Part shown: one piece after another, positions 1 through 7,893 of the stretch | Numbering within the stretch: position 1 is the stretch's first letter | Layout: each line of letters starts with the position of its first letter | Assembly (NCBI GenBank): GCA_019636385.1 | Contig: JAHBXT010000006.1 | Coordinates: 1-64,000 of the forward strand | Direction: 5' to 3' | Length of the DNA: 64,000 nt | DNA from: Pirellulaceae bacterium | GTDB taxonomy: Bacteria; Planctomycetota; Planctomycetia; Pirellulales; Pirellulaceae | The notes under the pieces: model-generated | What the model was told of the DNA's origin: nothing | What the model saw: only the letters and a program-made list of their open reading frames with translations | Database searches by the model: none | Program-made: the position numbers and the translations under genes

Positions 1-6
1 GCGGTC

Positions 7-1900
7 GTTTCAATCCGCGCCCGCTCTCGCGAGCGGGCGATGCCTTCTCACAATTGAGGAGGCCAGCGAGCGGTCGTTTCAATCCGCGCCCGCTCTCGCG
101 AGCGGGCGATTTGCGACAAGCGTCGCGGTAGCTGCCACCTTCAGGTTTCAATCCGCGCCCGCTCTCGCGAGCGGGCGATTTTTGAGGTTTAAGGATAGAT
201 CAATGAAAATCAAGTTTCAATCCGCGCCCGCTCTCGCGAGCGGGCGATAAGCTGCAATCGGTCGGTGTGCTGAGTATACGCGTTTCAATCCGCGCCCGCT
301 CTCGCGAGCGGGCGATTAGTGATAAGGCAATCCGCGCCTACGTCCGTAAGTTTCAATCCGCGCCCGCTCTCGCGAGCGGGCGATCTCGTGCACGGACAAA
401 GGGACGCGAGCCTACCAGTTTCAATCCGCGCCCGCTCTCGCGAGCGGGCGATATCTGGACACTCTCTCCCCTCTGGTGATCGAAGAGGTTTCAATCCGCG
501 CCCGCTCTCGCGAGCGGGCGATCTTGGTGGTGGCTCAGGCGTTGAGCCGATCAAGGTTTCAATCCGCGCCCGCTCTCGCGAGCGGGCGATAAAATTGCGA
601 CTATGGAAAGCGTAGGCTTAGAGGGGTTTCAATCCGCGCCCGCTCTCGCGAGCGGGCGATCTGGCGTGGCCTTGTTTTACGCCGGATAAAAGAGTGTTTC
701 AATCCGCGCCCGCTCTCGCGAGCGGGCGATACACCGCAGACAGAACAACGTGCGTAAACTCAATCCGTTTCAATCCGCGCCCGCTCTCGCGAGCGGGCGA
801 TCAATCGTCCCACCGGCTCGTGTCACACTTGATGGTTTCAATCCGCGCCCGCTCTCGCGAGCGGGCGATGCAAGGATTGACGGAACAAATTACTTGGCTA
901 AAGTTTCAATCCGCGCCCGCTCTCGCGAGCGGGCGATGGGAATGATAAAAATGTTAGATTCTAAATGGCTGTTTCAATCCGCGCCCGCTCTCGCGAGCGG
1001 GCGATCGAGCAGAGCAGCGTAGCGTTTGGCCTGCGCGTTGTTTCAATCCGCGCCCGCTCTCGCGAGCGGGCGATCTGTCGTGCGACCACTCCCACACGCC
1101 ATGCTCATGTTTCAATCCGCGCCCGCTCTCGCGAGCGGGCGATACTAGCAAATTCCGTACCATTTTAGCAGAATCCTGTTTCAATCCGCGCCCGCTCTCG
1201 CGAGCGGGCGATGGACAAAGGGACGCGAGCCTGGCAAACTCTATAAGTTTCAATCCGCGCCCGCTCTCGCGAGCGGGCGATTAGGGGGGCTGCCTGTCTC
1301 AGTCTATCGCAGGGAAGTTTCAATCCGCGCCCGCTCTCGCGAGCGGGCGATGAATATTTTGATGAACTGGCCGATACTATACGGGTTTCAATCCGCGCCC
1401 GCTCTCGCGAGCGGGCGATGAGCCTGGCAAACTCTATAAAACACTGCACGGCATGTTTCAATCCGCGCCCGCTCTCGCGAGCGGGCGATCAACGCTTCAT
1501 CCCTCGCCCGGCGTATCTCATCGTTTCAATCCGCGCCCGCTCTCGCGAGCGGGCGATTTAACCATGGCTCCGTGTGCATACAATTTTTACTGTTTCAATC
1601 CGCGCCCGCTCTCGCGAGCGGGCGATCTTCTGCTCCAGCAAATGTTCACAGTCAAATCGGTTTCAATCCGCGCCCGCTCTCGCGAGCGGGCGATGCAGAA
1701 TCTTTTCGATCGGCATTCGTGATCGAGGGGTTTCAATCCGCGCCCGCTCTCGCGAGCGGGCGATGAAGCATGTGGAGCACTTGGGGAGAATCTACAAGTT
1801 TCAATCCGCGCCCGCTCTCGCGAGCGGGCGATACCCACGTGGAGTGAAAATTGATCGCGTACAGGGTTTCAATCCGCGCCCGCTCTCGCGAGCGGGCGAT
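7..1900 (-). CRISPR. Type I-C CRISPR array, 28 repeats, truncated at the left edge
   Basis: 28 copies of a 35-nt repeat start at 7, 76, 145, 214, 282, 350, 418, 488, 556, 626, 696, 767, 835, 903, 971, 1040, 1109, 1178, 1247, 1317, 1385, 1455, 1523, 1592, 1660, 1730, 1798 and 1866. I read them as identical. The 27 complete spacers are 33-36 nt. On the minus strand the repeat ends GGATTGAAAC, the usual end of a type I-C repeat, and a 9-bp stem (CGCCCGCTC with GAGCGGGCG, TCGC loop) precedes it. That orientation and the downstream position relative to cas2 indicate leftward transcription, with newest spacers near 1866. The array continues past base 1. Spacers 385-417, 1213-1246 and 1420-1454 overlap in sequence. 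Confidence 0.98.
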
Positions 1901-2100
1901 CCCCTAATTGTAACCGTCTATTGAGAAAGGGTTTAGCAACCAGCTTTCGCGAACTCGTAGTTCTTGAACAATGTGCATTGACGGCTGGGCACGAGTTAGG
2001 GCTGAAATCGGCGAAAATGCCCTGGTGAACGGCAAAGTCGCGAACCTCACCGAGAAATGGCGAGCGCTTGGGGTTCGCGTGGGACTTCCTTAGTCTACCA
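1901..2100 (-). promoter_or_regulatory. CRISPR leader between cas2 and the first repeat
   Basis: These 200 bases lie between the cas2 stop and the leader-proximal repeat and hold no gene. On the minus strand they contain GGTTCGCGAC and GCGAACCCCAAGCGC, elements resembling leaders of other type I-C arrays, and an AT-richer stretch next to the repeat. They should hold the array promoter and the signals for integrating new spacers. Assignment rests on position and this resemblance; no -10/-35 pair was clear. Confidence 0.75.
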
Positions 2101-2394
2101 CTAGATAATTAGAGGGTCGTCCAGATTGAGCGAGGGTTTGATACCGTGGTGCTCGACTTTGTACTGCCAATTGCTGCCAAGAAAATAGAATCTCACGCTA
2201 TCCTGATCTGGCAACATGGCTGTGAGAAGCTGATGCTTCAGGCTGACAAAATTTTCGTTGTTGAGCCAACATTCGAAGACGCTGTTTTGAACTCGCTGTC
2301 CATGATTCAGGCAAATTTTAGCGACTTGCCGCAAGCGCCGCTGACCGGCTTTGTCGGTCGTTGATACATCGTAGGTCACAATCACGAGCATCAT
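2101..2394 (-). CDS. cas2: CRISPR-associated endoribonuclease-fold protein Cas2
   Basis: 97 residues, the usual Cas2 length. The N-terminus MMLVIVTYDVST is the first beta strand of the ferredoxin-like fold with its conserved Asp, and a SVFECWLN segment matches the family. In the family Cas2 dimers bridge two Cas1 dimers in the spacer-integration complex. It is the last gene of the cas operon, six bases after cas1 ends, and the leader begins right at its stop. The second Met is an equally possible start. Nothing suggests damage. Confidence 0.96.
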   Translation of the reverse strand: MMLVIVTYDVSTTDKAGQRRLRQVAKICLNHGQRVQNSVFECWLNNENFVSLKHQLLTAMLPDQDSVRFYFLGSNWQYKVEHHGIKPSLNLDDPLII

Positions 2395-2400
2395 CAGTCA

Positions 2401-3432
2401 TCATTTCCATGTAAATGGGGGGTAGGCGTCACTGTCGCCTCGGAGGTGGCGGGCCAACAACCGCGCTTGTATATGCGGGACTAAACCAAGTGTCATTTTT
2501 TCACCCAGAAAGGGATGTGTAATCTCTTCCTGTTTGCGCTTCTGATAGGCGGCCACAATCTCTTTACGAGTCGACTCGTCCATGCGCACACCACCTCCTG
2601 GATCGACCTCAAATCCCTTGGCTCGGACCTGCTGACGGTTGATGAGCGACAACACTAAGCGATCAACGATCACCGGACGGAACTCCTCCATCAAGTCGAG
2701 CGCCAATCCGGGGCGTCCCGGACGATCGCGATGCAGAAAGCCGACCGCAGCATCCAGTCCACACGCTTCGCAGGCGCTGCGCAAGTCGTTGGTTAGCATC
2801 GAATAACAGAACGAAAGCATTGCATTGACCGGATCCAGCGGAGGGCGACGGTTGCGGCCAGAAAATACAAAATCGTTTTTCTGGATGACAATCAGATCAT
2901 TCAGTACAGAAAAATACTCACTGGTTGCGTCACCCTCGACCCCGCGAAGTTGATCCAGCGTCAGAATTTCAGCTAACGTCTTTAGGCGCCTGTCGATTCG
3001 CTGGACGACCTGCTCGATGCGGGTGCTTGCCTGCGAGCTGGCATGATCGCGAATAGCGCGGCGCAGAACGGTGCGGTAGTTGGCTAGTTTGCCGATGATG
3101 CAGGCGCGGGCAATCGCTGCCGAGGCACACAGATCGTCGGCGCGCCGATACTGCTCGCGCCGCAGCAAGACATTGCCGGGCGTGAAGCCGTTGACCGCTG
3201 CCAAGAACCGTCCATACTCGGTCATGAACGTAACGGCGATCCCTTTTTGCGCGCAAGCTCCCAACAATAGCGGACTACAAGCCACACGGCCCAGGCAACA
3301 GATGGCTCCGATATTGATTAGCGGCAGTCGCAAGCGATCGACACGGTCAATTGAAACGACAACCGCGTCGCCTTGCTTGCGTAGGTAGGCTCCCTGTGTT
3401 GTGACATACAATGTGTTGAGGTGAGTCTTCAT
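2401..3432 (-). CDS. cas1: CRISPR-associated endonuclease Cas1, type I-C
   Basis: 343 residues, full length. The metal-binding triad of the Cas1 integrase is visible: Glu166 in GVEGDA, His234 in FLHRDRPGR and Glu250 in LDLMEEFRP. Cas1 catalyses insertion of new spacers at the leader-repeat junction with Cas2. The start codon overlaps the cas4 stop (ATGA), which indicates translational coupling; in I-C systems Cas4 works with Cas1-Cas2 to select and trim PAM-bearing prespacers. The active-site residues seem intact, so adaptation is likely functional. Confidence 0.97.
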   Translation of the reverse strand: MKTHLNTLYVTTQGAYLRKQGDAVVVSIDRVDRLRLPLINIGAICCLGRVACSPLLLGACAQKGIAVTFMTEYGRFLAAVNGFTPGNVLLRREQYRRADDLCASAAIARACIIGKLANYRTVLRRAIRDHASSQASTRIEQVVQRIDRRLKTLAEILTLDQLRGVEGDATSEYFSVLNDLIVIQKNDFVFSGRNRRPPLDPVNAMLSFCYSMLTNDLRSACEACGLDAAVGFLHRDRPGRPGLALDLMEEFRPVIVDRLVLSLINRQQVRAKGFEVDPGGGVRMDESTRKEIVAAYQKRKQEEITHPFLGEKMTLGLVPHIQARLLARHLRGDSDAYPPFTWK

Positions 3433-4217
3433 AAGCCGTCCGAATCAATTGATTCGTCAGGTGCAGTCAGCAGACTTTCTAGATATCGCCGCGCGGTAGC
3501 GCGTGGGCGAACTGCCTTCGGTAAACATTGCGGCATGAGCGAGCAACATTCGCATTTTCGCTTTTGATAGCTGATCGCAGGAGTTAGACGACTTTGGAAT
3601 AGCGAATGCAAGTCTTGTATGGCTTCAGATGTTGTTTGTCGAAGATCGCTGGTTAACCCAAGTTCTACGCGGCGTTTCGTTTTTACATAGAAGATAAATG
3701 CGTAGTTCACTGCTCGGCCGAGCATGTCTTCTAGGCAAAGGACTTGCGCGCAGGTCTGAACGCGAAAGGGTAGGTCGCGCTTGCCCTTTGGACTGCCGCG
3801 TTTGTATTCGATAACGGAGACAGTTTCGATTTGGTTGTTTGGTGAGAGTGTAAATTCGATGATGTCAGCCTTGCCGGTCAGACCCCAACGATGAGAACGG
3901 AGCTCCATTCCTCGCACGACTCGTAGATTACCACGAGTTTCAGATTGATGTTTATCGTGGGCTCGTTGATGCGCGACGGTTCCCTCCGCAGTGAAAATGT
4001 TTTCACTCCACACGCCTTCCAGAAAGACTAGTGCTGCCCGTCGTGGGCAATACAGAAAATGCTGGAGCGCCGAGATTGGCAGGCATTCTTCTTCGGAAAA
4101 CAAATGCATCTCTCTCCGTACGATGGATAAATCCTCAGCGAACTTCAATTTTCGTGCGCGGAGGTCTTGATTTTCAGAATATACTTGTTGTTCTAAGTAA
4201 TCGAAAACCTCTGCCAT
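3429..4217 (-). CDS. cas4: CRISPR-associated exonuclease Cas4
   Basis: RecB-like nuclease that trims prespacers in the adaptation complex. Seen: the first cluster cysteine in LYCPRRAAL, the nuclease motif IEYKRGSPKGKR, and the C-terminal CECCSLMPQC that supplies the remaining iron-sulfur ligands. The 262-residue frame is about 36 residues longer than usual at the N-terminus; most Cas4 proteins begin with a segment like MHLFSEEECLPISALQ, which here starts at an internal ATG at 4109 preceded by GGAGAGAG. The true start may therefore be 4109, although the upstream frame is open. It overlaps cas1 by four bases. Confidence 0.95.
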   Translation of the reverse strand: MAEVFDYLEQQVYSENQDLRARKLKFAEDLSIVRREMHLFSEEECLPISALQHFLYCPRRAALVFLEGVWSENIFTAEGTVAHQRAHDKHQSETRGNLRVVRGMELRSHRWGLTGKADIIEFTLSPNNQIETVSVIEYKRGSPKGKRDLPFRVQTCAQVLCLEDMLGRAVNYAFIFYVKTKRRVELGLTSDLRQTTSEAIQDLHSLFQSRLTPAISYQKRKCECCSLMPQCLPKAVRPRATARRYLESLLTAPDESIDSDGL

Positions 4218-4248
4218 CTGTCTAGCAGTCGATCAGCATGGACTTTGC

Positions 4249-5217
4249 CTACAGTTTGTCGAAGTCACGCGGGAGTTCGAGGAGTTCGATCCCAGCAGGA
4301 ATCCGGCCGCGATCAACAGTGACCGTATAGTCGGCGAAGCTACGCGGGATGGACACATTCTTTTCGACTTTGACGATTTCTTCGAACAGCACTTGAGCCG
4401 GAGCGCAACCGAGCATGGCTTGGCGCTGGCGTTGCTTTGGGTCACTGTCAGTGCCGATATGTTTGAAGACGAACAAAGGTTGGCGAACAGTCATCGTTCC
4501 TTTACTTGCAGAGCGGTCATGTTCGTACATGTTGAGGACGGCTTCGAACAGCATCCGCAAATCTGTTGCTGTGAAACCCGTTTGCTGCGCGAGGTGCGCA
4601 CTGATAAACCCTTTGCCGAGAAAGAGCCCATACGGAATCAGCGACTTGCGCCCCATTGTGCGAAGCGTGTCTTCGCTAGTTGCTGCTTCGGCAGATTCAA
4701 AATCCGCGCTGCTCTTAGCTCCTTTGACGTCAAGAGCGACGGCCATGCGGGTAATGGATAAGTCCAGCGGAAGAATTGGATCAAGTGAGCGGGCAAACGC
4801 AATTTGTACCGCGCCGCGAACTTGACCGGCGTTGGCGCCCGTGGACATGACTCCGCCGAATGTCCGCACATCGAAGAAGTTCTTACACATCCAATCACGG
4901 GCTGCATGGACCTCTTTTTTGTTAGCACCATCTTTGCCCTTTGGCAGCGAGCCGTTCGCTTCTTCGTGAGCCTTGGCAATTTTAGTGTTCAAGTTACATG
5001 CATGCTCGATGAAAATTGCGTTCGGCATTTTATTGCCTGCTGCGATTTGCACGTAGTTGCGAATGCGACGCTTGATGGCCACATCGGAAACGAGCCCATG
5101 CATGTCCTGCGGGTCGATTCGCGGCGCGTTGCCTGCGTCGGGATCGCCATTCGGGTTGCCATTTTCACAGTCAAACAGGAAAAGGAATTCGTAGCGGTTA
5201 GTTAAAGACGTGTTCAT
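4249..5217 (-). CDS. cas7: Cascade backbone protein Cas7 (Csd2), type I-C
   Basis: 322 residues with the Csd2 N-terminus: a FLFDCENGNPNGDPDAGN strand-loop followed by the DVAIKRRIRN helix, then GRKSLIPYGLF later on. Cas7 subunits polymerise along crRNA to form the body of the surveillance complex. The ATG has TGGAG about eight bases upstream. It lies between cas8c (62-base gap) and cas4 (31-base gap), the standard I-C order. It is intact, unlike the divergent second Cas7 at 12571-13453. Confidence 0.96.
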   Translation of the reverse strand: MNTSLTNRYEFLFLFDCENGNPNGDPDAGNAPRIDPQDMHGLVSDVAIKRRIRNYVQIAAGNKMPNAIFIEHACNLNTKIAKAHEEANGSLPKGKDGANKKEVHAARDWMCKNFFDVRTFGGVMSTGANAGQVRGAVQIAFARSLDPILPLDLSITRMAVALDVKGAKSSADFESAEAATSEDTLRTMGRKSLIPYGLFLGKGFISAHLAQQTGFTATDLRMLFEAVLNMYEHDRSASKGTMTVRQPLFVFKHIGTDSDPKQRQRQAMLGCAPAQVLFEEIVKVEKNVSIPRSFADYTVTVDRGRIPAGIELLELPRDFDKL

Positions 5218-5279
5218 GATCGTCTCCAGAAAAAGGTGATATGCGAAAGCGAATTGCCTATATAATGTGTCGAGTCAAA

Positions 5280-5669
5280 CTATTCCGATGATTCGGACTC
5301 TGGCAAATTTCCGGACCTTTTGCCTCGGACAGCTTTCTGTTGGTAGTATCCCATTGCGAACAGAGTTTGCTTTTCCAGGCTCAATGTGGTTGGCGGTGTC
5401 GACTTCATACGATTCCAGACATCGGTAAGCTGGCTTTCGAAATAATGGCGCAAGCCACCTTCCAGTTTCGGCAGATGGGCTATCTGTGCAGTGCGAACGA
5501 GTCGCCCGAGCACCAAAGCAGGAGTTGCACTTGCCGCAGCGTAGTAGCGCTGTACAACTCCAGCACCAACGTTTCCAAGGGCCGCTTCCTGTACGGCGGC
5601 CAGCAGTGCCATGATTCGGCCAGACAGATACGCAGGGTCGTCAACAGTTTCGTCAAGTTCAGCAGTCAT
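5280..5669 (-). CDS. cas11c: Internally initiated small subunit Cas11c (in frame inside cas8c)
   Basis: An in-frame ATG at 5669 opens a 129-residue product identical to the end of Cas8c, starting MTAELDETVDDPAYLSGR. It is preceded by GGAG with eight bases to the ATG, a ribosome binding site that has no purpose for Cas8c itself. In studied type I-C systems an internal start at about this point, just before the conserved PAYL-GR segment, produces Cas11c, the small subunit filling the belly of Cascade. The motif and site are seen; that this copy is translated is inference from the family. Confidence 0.7.
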   Translation of the reverse strand: MTAELDETVDDPAYLSGRIMALLAAVQEAALGNVGAGVVQRYYAAASATPALVLGRLVRTAQIAHLPKLEGGLRHYFESQLTDVWNRMKSTPPTTLSLEKQTLFAMGYYQQKAVRGKRSGNLPESESSE

Positions 5670-7091
5670 CGCAGGTACTCCAGGTTTTCGAATACAAAAG
5701 GCACGAAGAAGACCAATCCGAGCAGCGCGCGGCGATTGGTCTTGAACGATATCGATACGGACTCGGTGAAGGCATTGAGCAATCATCGAGTCTGGAATAG
5801 AGCGGCTTTTGTTGAGCGCACACCGCCACAGGGTGGCTACTGCTGGGCTTGGCACGTCTTTCAAATCGCGAACGGTTGCCGCCAAGAGAGCAGCAAATTT
5901 GTGACGATTCAATATGTTCTTACCATCCCGCGAGACAATCGCCAAATCACTAAACCAAGCGTCAATGCTTTCGACGAGCTGTTCAAAACTCCCTTGCATC
6001 CAATCGCGAATGATAACGCGCCCGGAATTGCCGGAGAGGGTGAGTGCAAAGAACTGACAACCCTTGAGATCATCGCGCTGGCCGGAACGGATGGCTTCGA
6101 GCAGTTTTCGCGCCGTCGATTCGGCTTGCAGGATTTGCCGTTCGGATGGCTCGGACTTGGTCGATCTCTTGGCGGAATTGCCGTCGTCTTCATCCAGCCC
6201 CGCGCCGGCGAAAATGTCGCGAACAACATCTTCCTCGGCGGCAATGTCGCGGCTGTACCAATAGACGATTCTTGTTTCAGCCATGCGAATGGAGCGACGT
6301 TTAATGAGGTGGTTCAAGGCGTCGGTGAATGACTTGACCATCTCCTCGCTTATCGCGGCATTTTGGCCTTGTTCAAATTCGAAGTGGCCAAAGGCTTCCT
6401 TGTCGAACGATGAAATCACATCGCCAGTCGCCTGGCCACCAACATCAGACAGACCTGTAACCTTGTTTTGCGTTGCCGCCGGTTCAACCAATTCACCGCT
6501 CAGGTAGCAACGCATTGCGATTGTTTTTTTCCTGGCAGAATTTGAAGCTTTGCTTTGACTAATCGCACCTCTAAACCCGCGCCACCAATTATGCCATTCG
6601 TCGGAGTCGATGAAGATGTGAGGCTTGTGCCCGCAGCTTACGGCAATAGTTGCAGAGTCGGTCGGTTTCGCCTTCAAATCATTCAAGTTGGCTTGAATTG
6701 CGGTGAGAATTTCCTCGTTGTTGAGAGTCGCACTTATCGGTGCAAGTTCGGGAATTGCGCTTGACGCCTTGTCCAGCAAGCCAACGAAGCTCGCATGTGC
6801 CGCACAGTCTTTTTCGGTCGCCTCTTCTTTGGTGAGCAAAACCACTTTGTCGAGGCTATCGGCCAGAAAGTGACGCGAGCCGGAGGAAATCATCTCAGGC
6901 TGAGTCAGATCAGGGCAGCGGTTGAACTCACGGCCTTTTGATCTCTTGTCGCCGTCCGTCAAGTCGATGGGCGGAGCAATCCAATTGCCGTCGGGCGTAA
7001 ATTGCAGCAGCCATTTGACCGGCTTCGATTTGAAGCCAGGCTCGCTAGCGAGATTTTCGCGGCGTGCGTATTCGAGAAGCTCATGCAGCAT
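5280..7091 (-). CDS. cas8c: Cascade large subunit Cas8c (Csd1)
   Basis: 603 residues, typical for Csd1. Cas8c recognises the PAM and anchors the crRNA 5' end in the type I-C complex. Recognised by locus position, length and the C-terminal Csd1 signature (DPAYLSGRIMALL, RYYAAASATP, FAMGYYQQK). Its ATG overlaps the cas5c stop (TAATG), so translation is probably coupled. The C-terminal about 130 residues form the small-subunit-like helical domain that can also be made separately from the internal start at 5669. A long antisense frame crosses it but has no family features. Confidence 0.95.
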   Translation of the reverse strand: MLHELLEYARRENLASEPGFKSKPVKWLLQFTPDGNWIAPPIDLTDGDKRSKGREFNRCPDLTQPEMISSGSRHFLADSLDKVVLLTKEEATEKDCAAHASFVGLLDKASSAIPELAPISATLNNEEILTAIQANLNDLKAKPTDSATIAVSCGHKPHIFIDSDEWHNWWRGFRGAISQSKASNSARKKTIAMRCYLSGELVEPAATQNKVTGLSDVGGQATGDVISSFDKEAFGHFEFEQGQNAAISEEMVKSFTDALNHLIKRRSIRMAETRIVYWYSRDIAAEEDVVRDIFAGAGLDEDDGNSAKRSTKSEPSERQILQAESTARKLLEAIRSGQRDDLKGCQFFALTLSGNSGRVIIRDWMQGSFEQLVESIDAWFSDLAIVSRDGKNILNRHKFAALLAATVRDLKDVPSPAVATLWRCALNKSRSIPDSMIAQCLHRVRIDIVQDQSPRAARIGLLRAFCIRKPGVPAMTAELDETVDDPAYLSGRIMALLAAVQEAALGNVGAGVVQRYYAAASATPALVLGRLVRTAQIAHLPKLEGGLRHYFESQLTDVWNRMKSTPPTTLSLEKQTLFAMGYYQQKAVRGKRSGNLPESESSE

Positions 7092-7858
7092 TAGTCGTTC
7101 CTTTCAACTGTAAGAGTTGACTTAAGAACCTTGTCACTTCCAACGGGAGGCACTTCAAGAACGCCACGTTCGATACGTGCTTTGAAGATGGAGACAGCAG
7201 GTTTGATTTGCTTCCAGTTGTCTGAGTCGCGTTTGAAGCGGGCTTCGTAGTTGTTCGAGCGGATGTCGAACACGTCGTAAAGCATGAAGCCAATATCTTG
7301 TGAGTAGTCACAGGACTTGGGTTCGGCGTCGGCATTTTCAACAAGCCGGAAGAAAGCGATGAATTCGCGGCAGCCGAGGTAGGGTTGCTGAAAGCATTTT
7401 CCTTGAGTGGCGCGACGTGTGAACTGGCTGTTGTAAGCGTGCAGTTCGCTTTCGTTGCCAGGACGTGGCACGATATGAGCGTGCAGTCGGTATCGGGGCG
7501 TCTTGAGTGCCATGGTTTGGCGTTGCGTGCGCCCTTTCTGGTCAGTGCCGGTTATGCTCTTGTCGGCATCGGCTAGCAATGGTTCCACAGCGGCAGTGCC
7601 TTTAATCCACTTCTTCACTGCCGACTCACTGATTTTGTCTTTGACTTCGTTGCGGCGAAGTGCGATATAGTTGGGAGAAGACAGTAGATCGATGCGAGTG
7701 ATTTGCCAATAGAATTGGGGCTTGAAGTAGATGGCCTCGAAAACTCCACGCGCCGCGCTGGGTGTGGGGCAAGGGTATGAGTAGCGTTCGACTGCCAACT
7801 CAGGGCGTGAGAAGCAGGCAAAATCGCCCCAGACTTCGAGGATATGACTTGAGTTCAT
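7091..7858 (-). CDS. cas5c: Cas5c (Cas5d), crRNA-processing ribonuclease of type I-C
   Basis: 255 residues. In I-C systems, which lack Cas6, Cas5c cuts the pre-crRNA at the repeat hairpin and stays as a Cascade subunit. Seen: the RAMP-type N-terminus ILEVWGDFACFSRPEL, the PTPSAARGVFEAIYF segment, a KTPRYRLHAHI strand in the region that carries catalytic Lys/His in characterised homologues, and a late FKRDSDNW segment. GGGAG lies upstream of the ATG, and the stop overlaps the cas8c start by one base. Confidence 0.95.
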   Translation of the reverse strand: MNSSHILEVWGDFACFSRPELAVERYSYPCPTPSAARGVFEAIYFKPQFYWQITRIDLLSSPNYIALRRNEVKDKISESAVKKWIKGTAAVEPLLADADKSITGTDQKGRTQRQTMALKTPRYRLHAHIVPRPGNESELHAYNSQFTRRATQGKCFQQPYLGCREFIAFFRLVENADAEPKSCDYSQDIGFMLYDVFDIRSNNYEARFKRDSDNWKQIKPAVSIFKARIERGVLEVPPVGSDKVLKSTLTVERND

Positions 7859-7893
7859 GCTTTAGCTCCCTTTGGAAAAGTAAAAGTAGTGTA

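Noticed and set aside
267..1924. Many overlapping open frames of 60-116 codons on both strands in the first 1.9 kb
   Set aside because: They are translations of the CRISPR repeat (FNPRPLSRAGD, SIRARSRERA and similar) with spacer-coded inserts, not genes.
5340..6332. 330-codon plus-strand frame opposite cas8c
   Set aside because: Antisense to an intact cas8c with family motifs; no ribosome site or recognisable domain.
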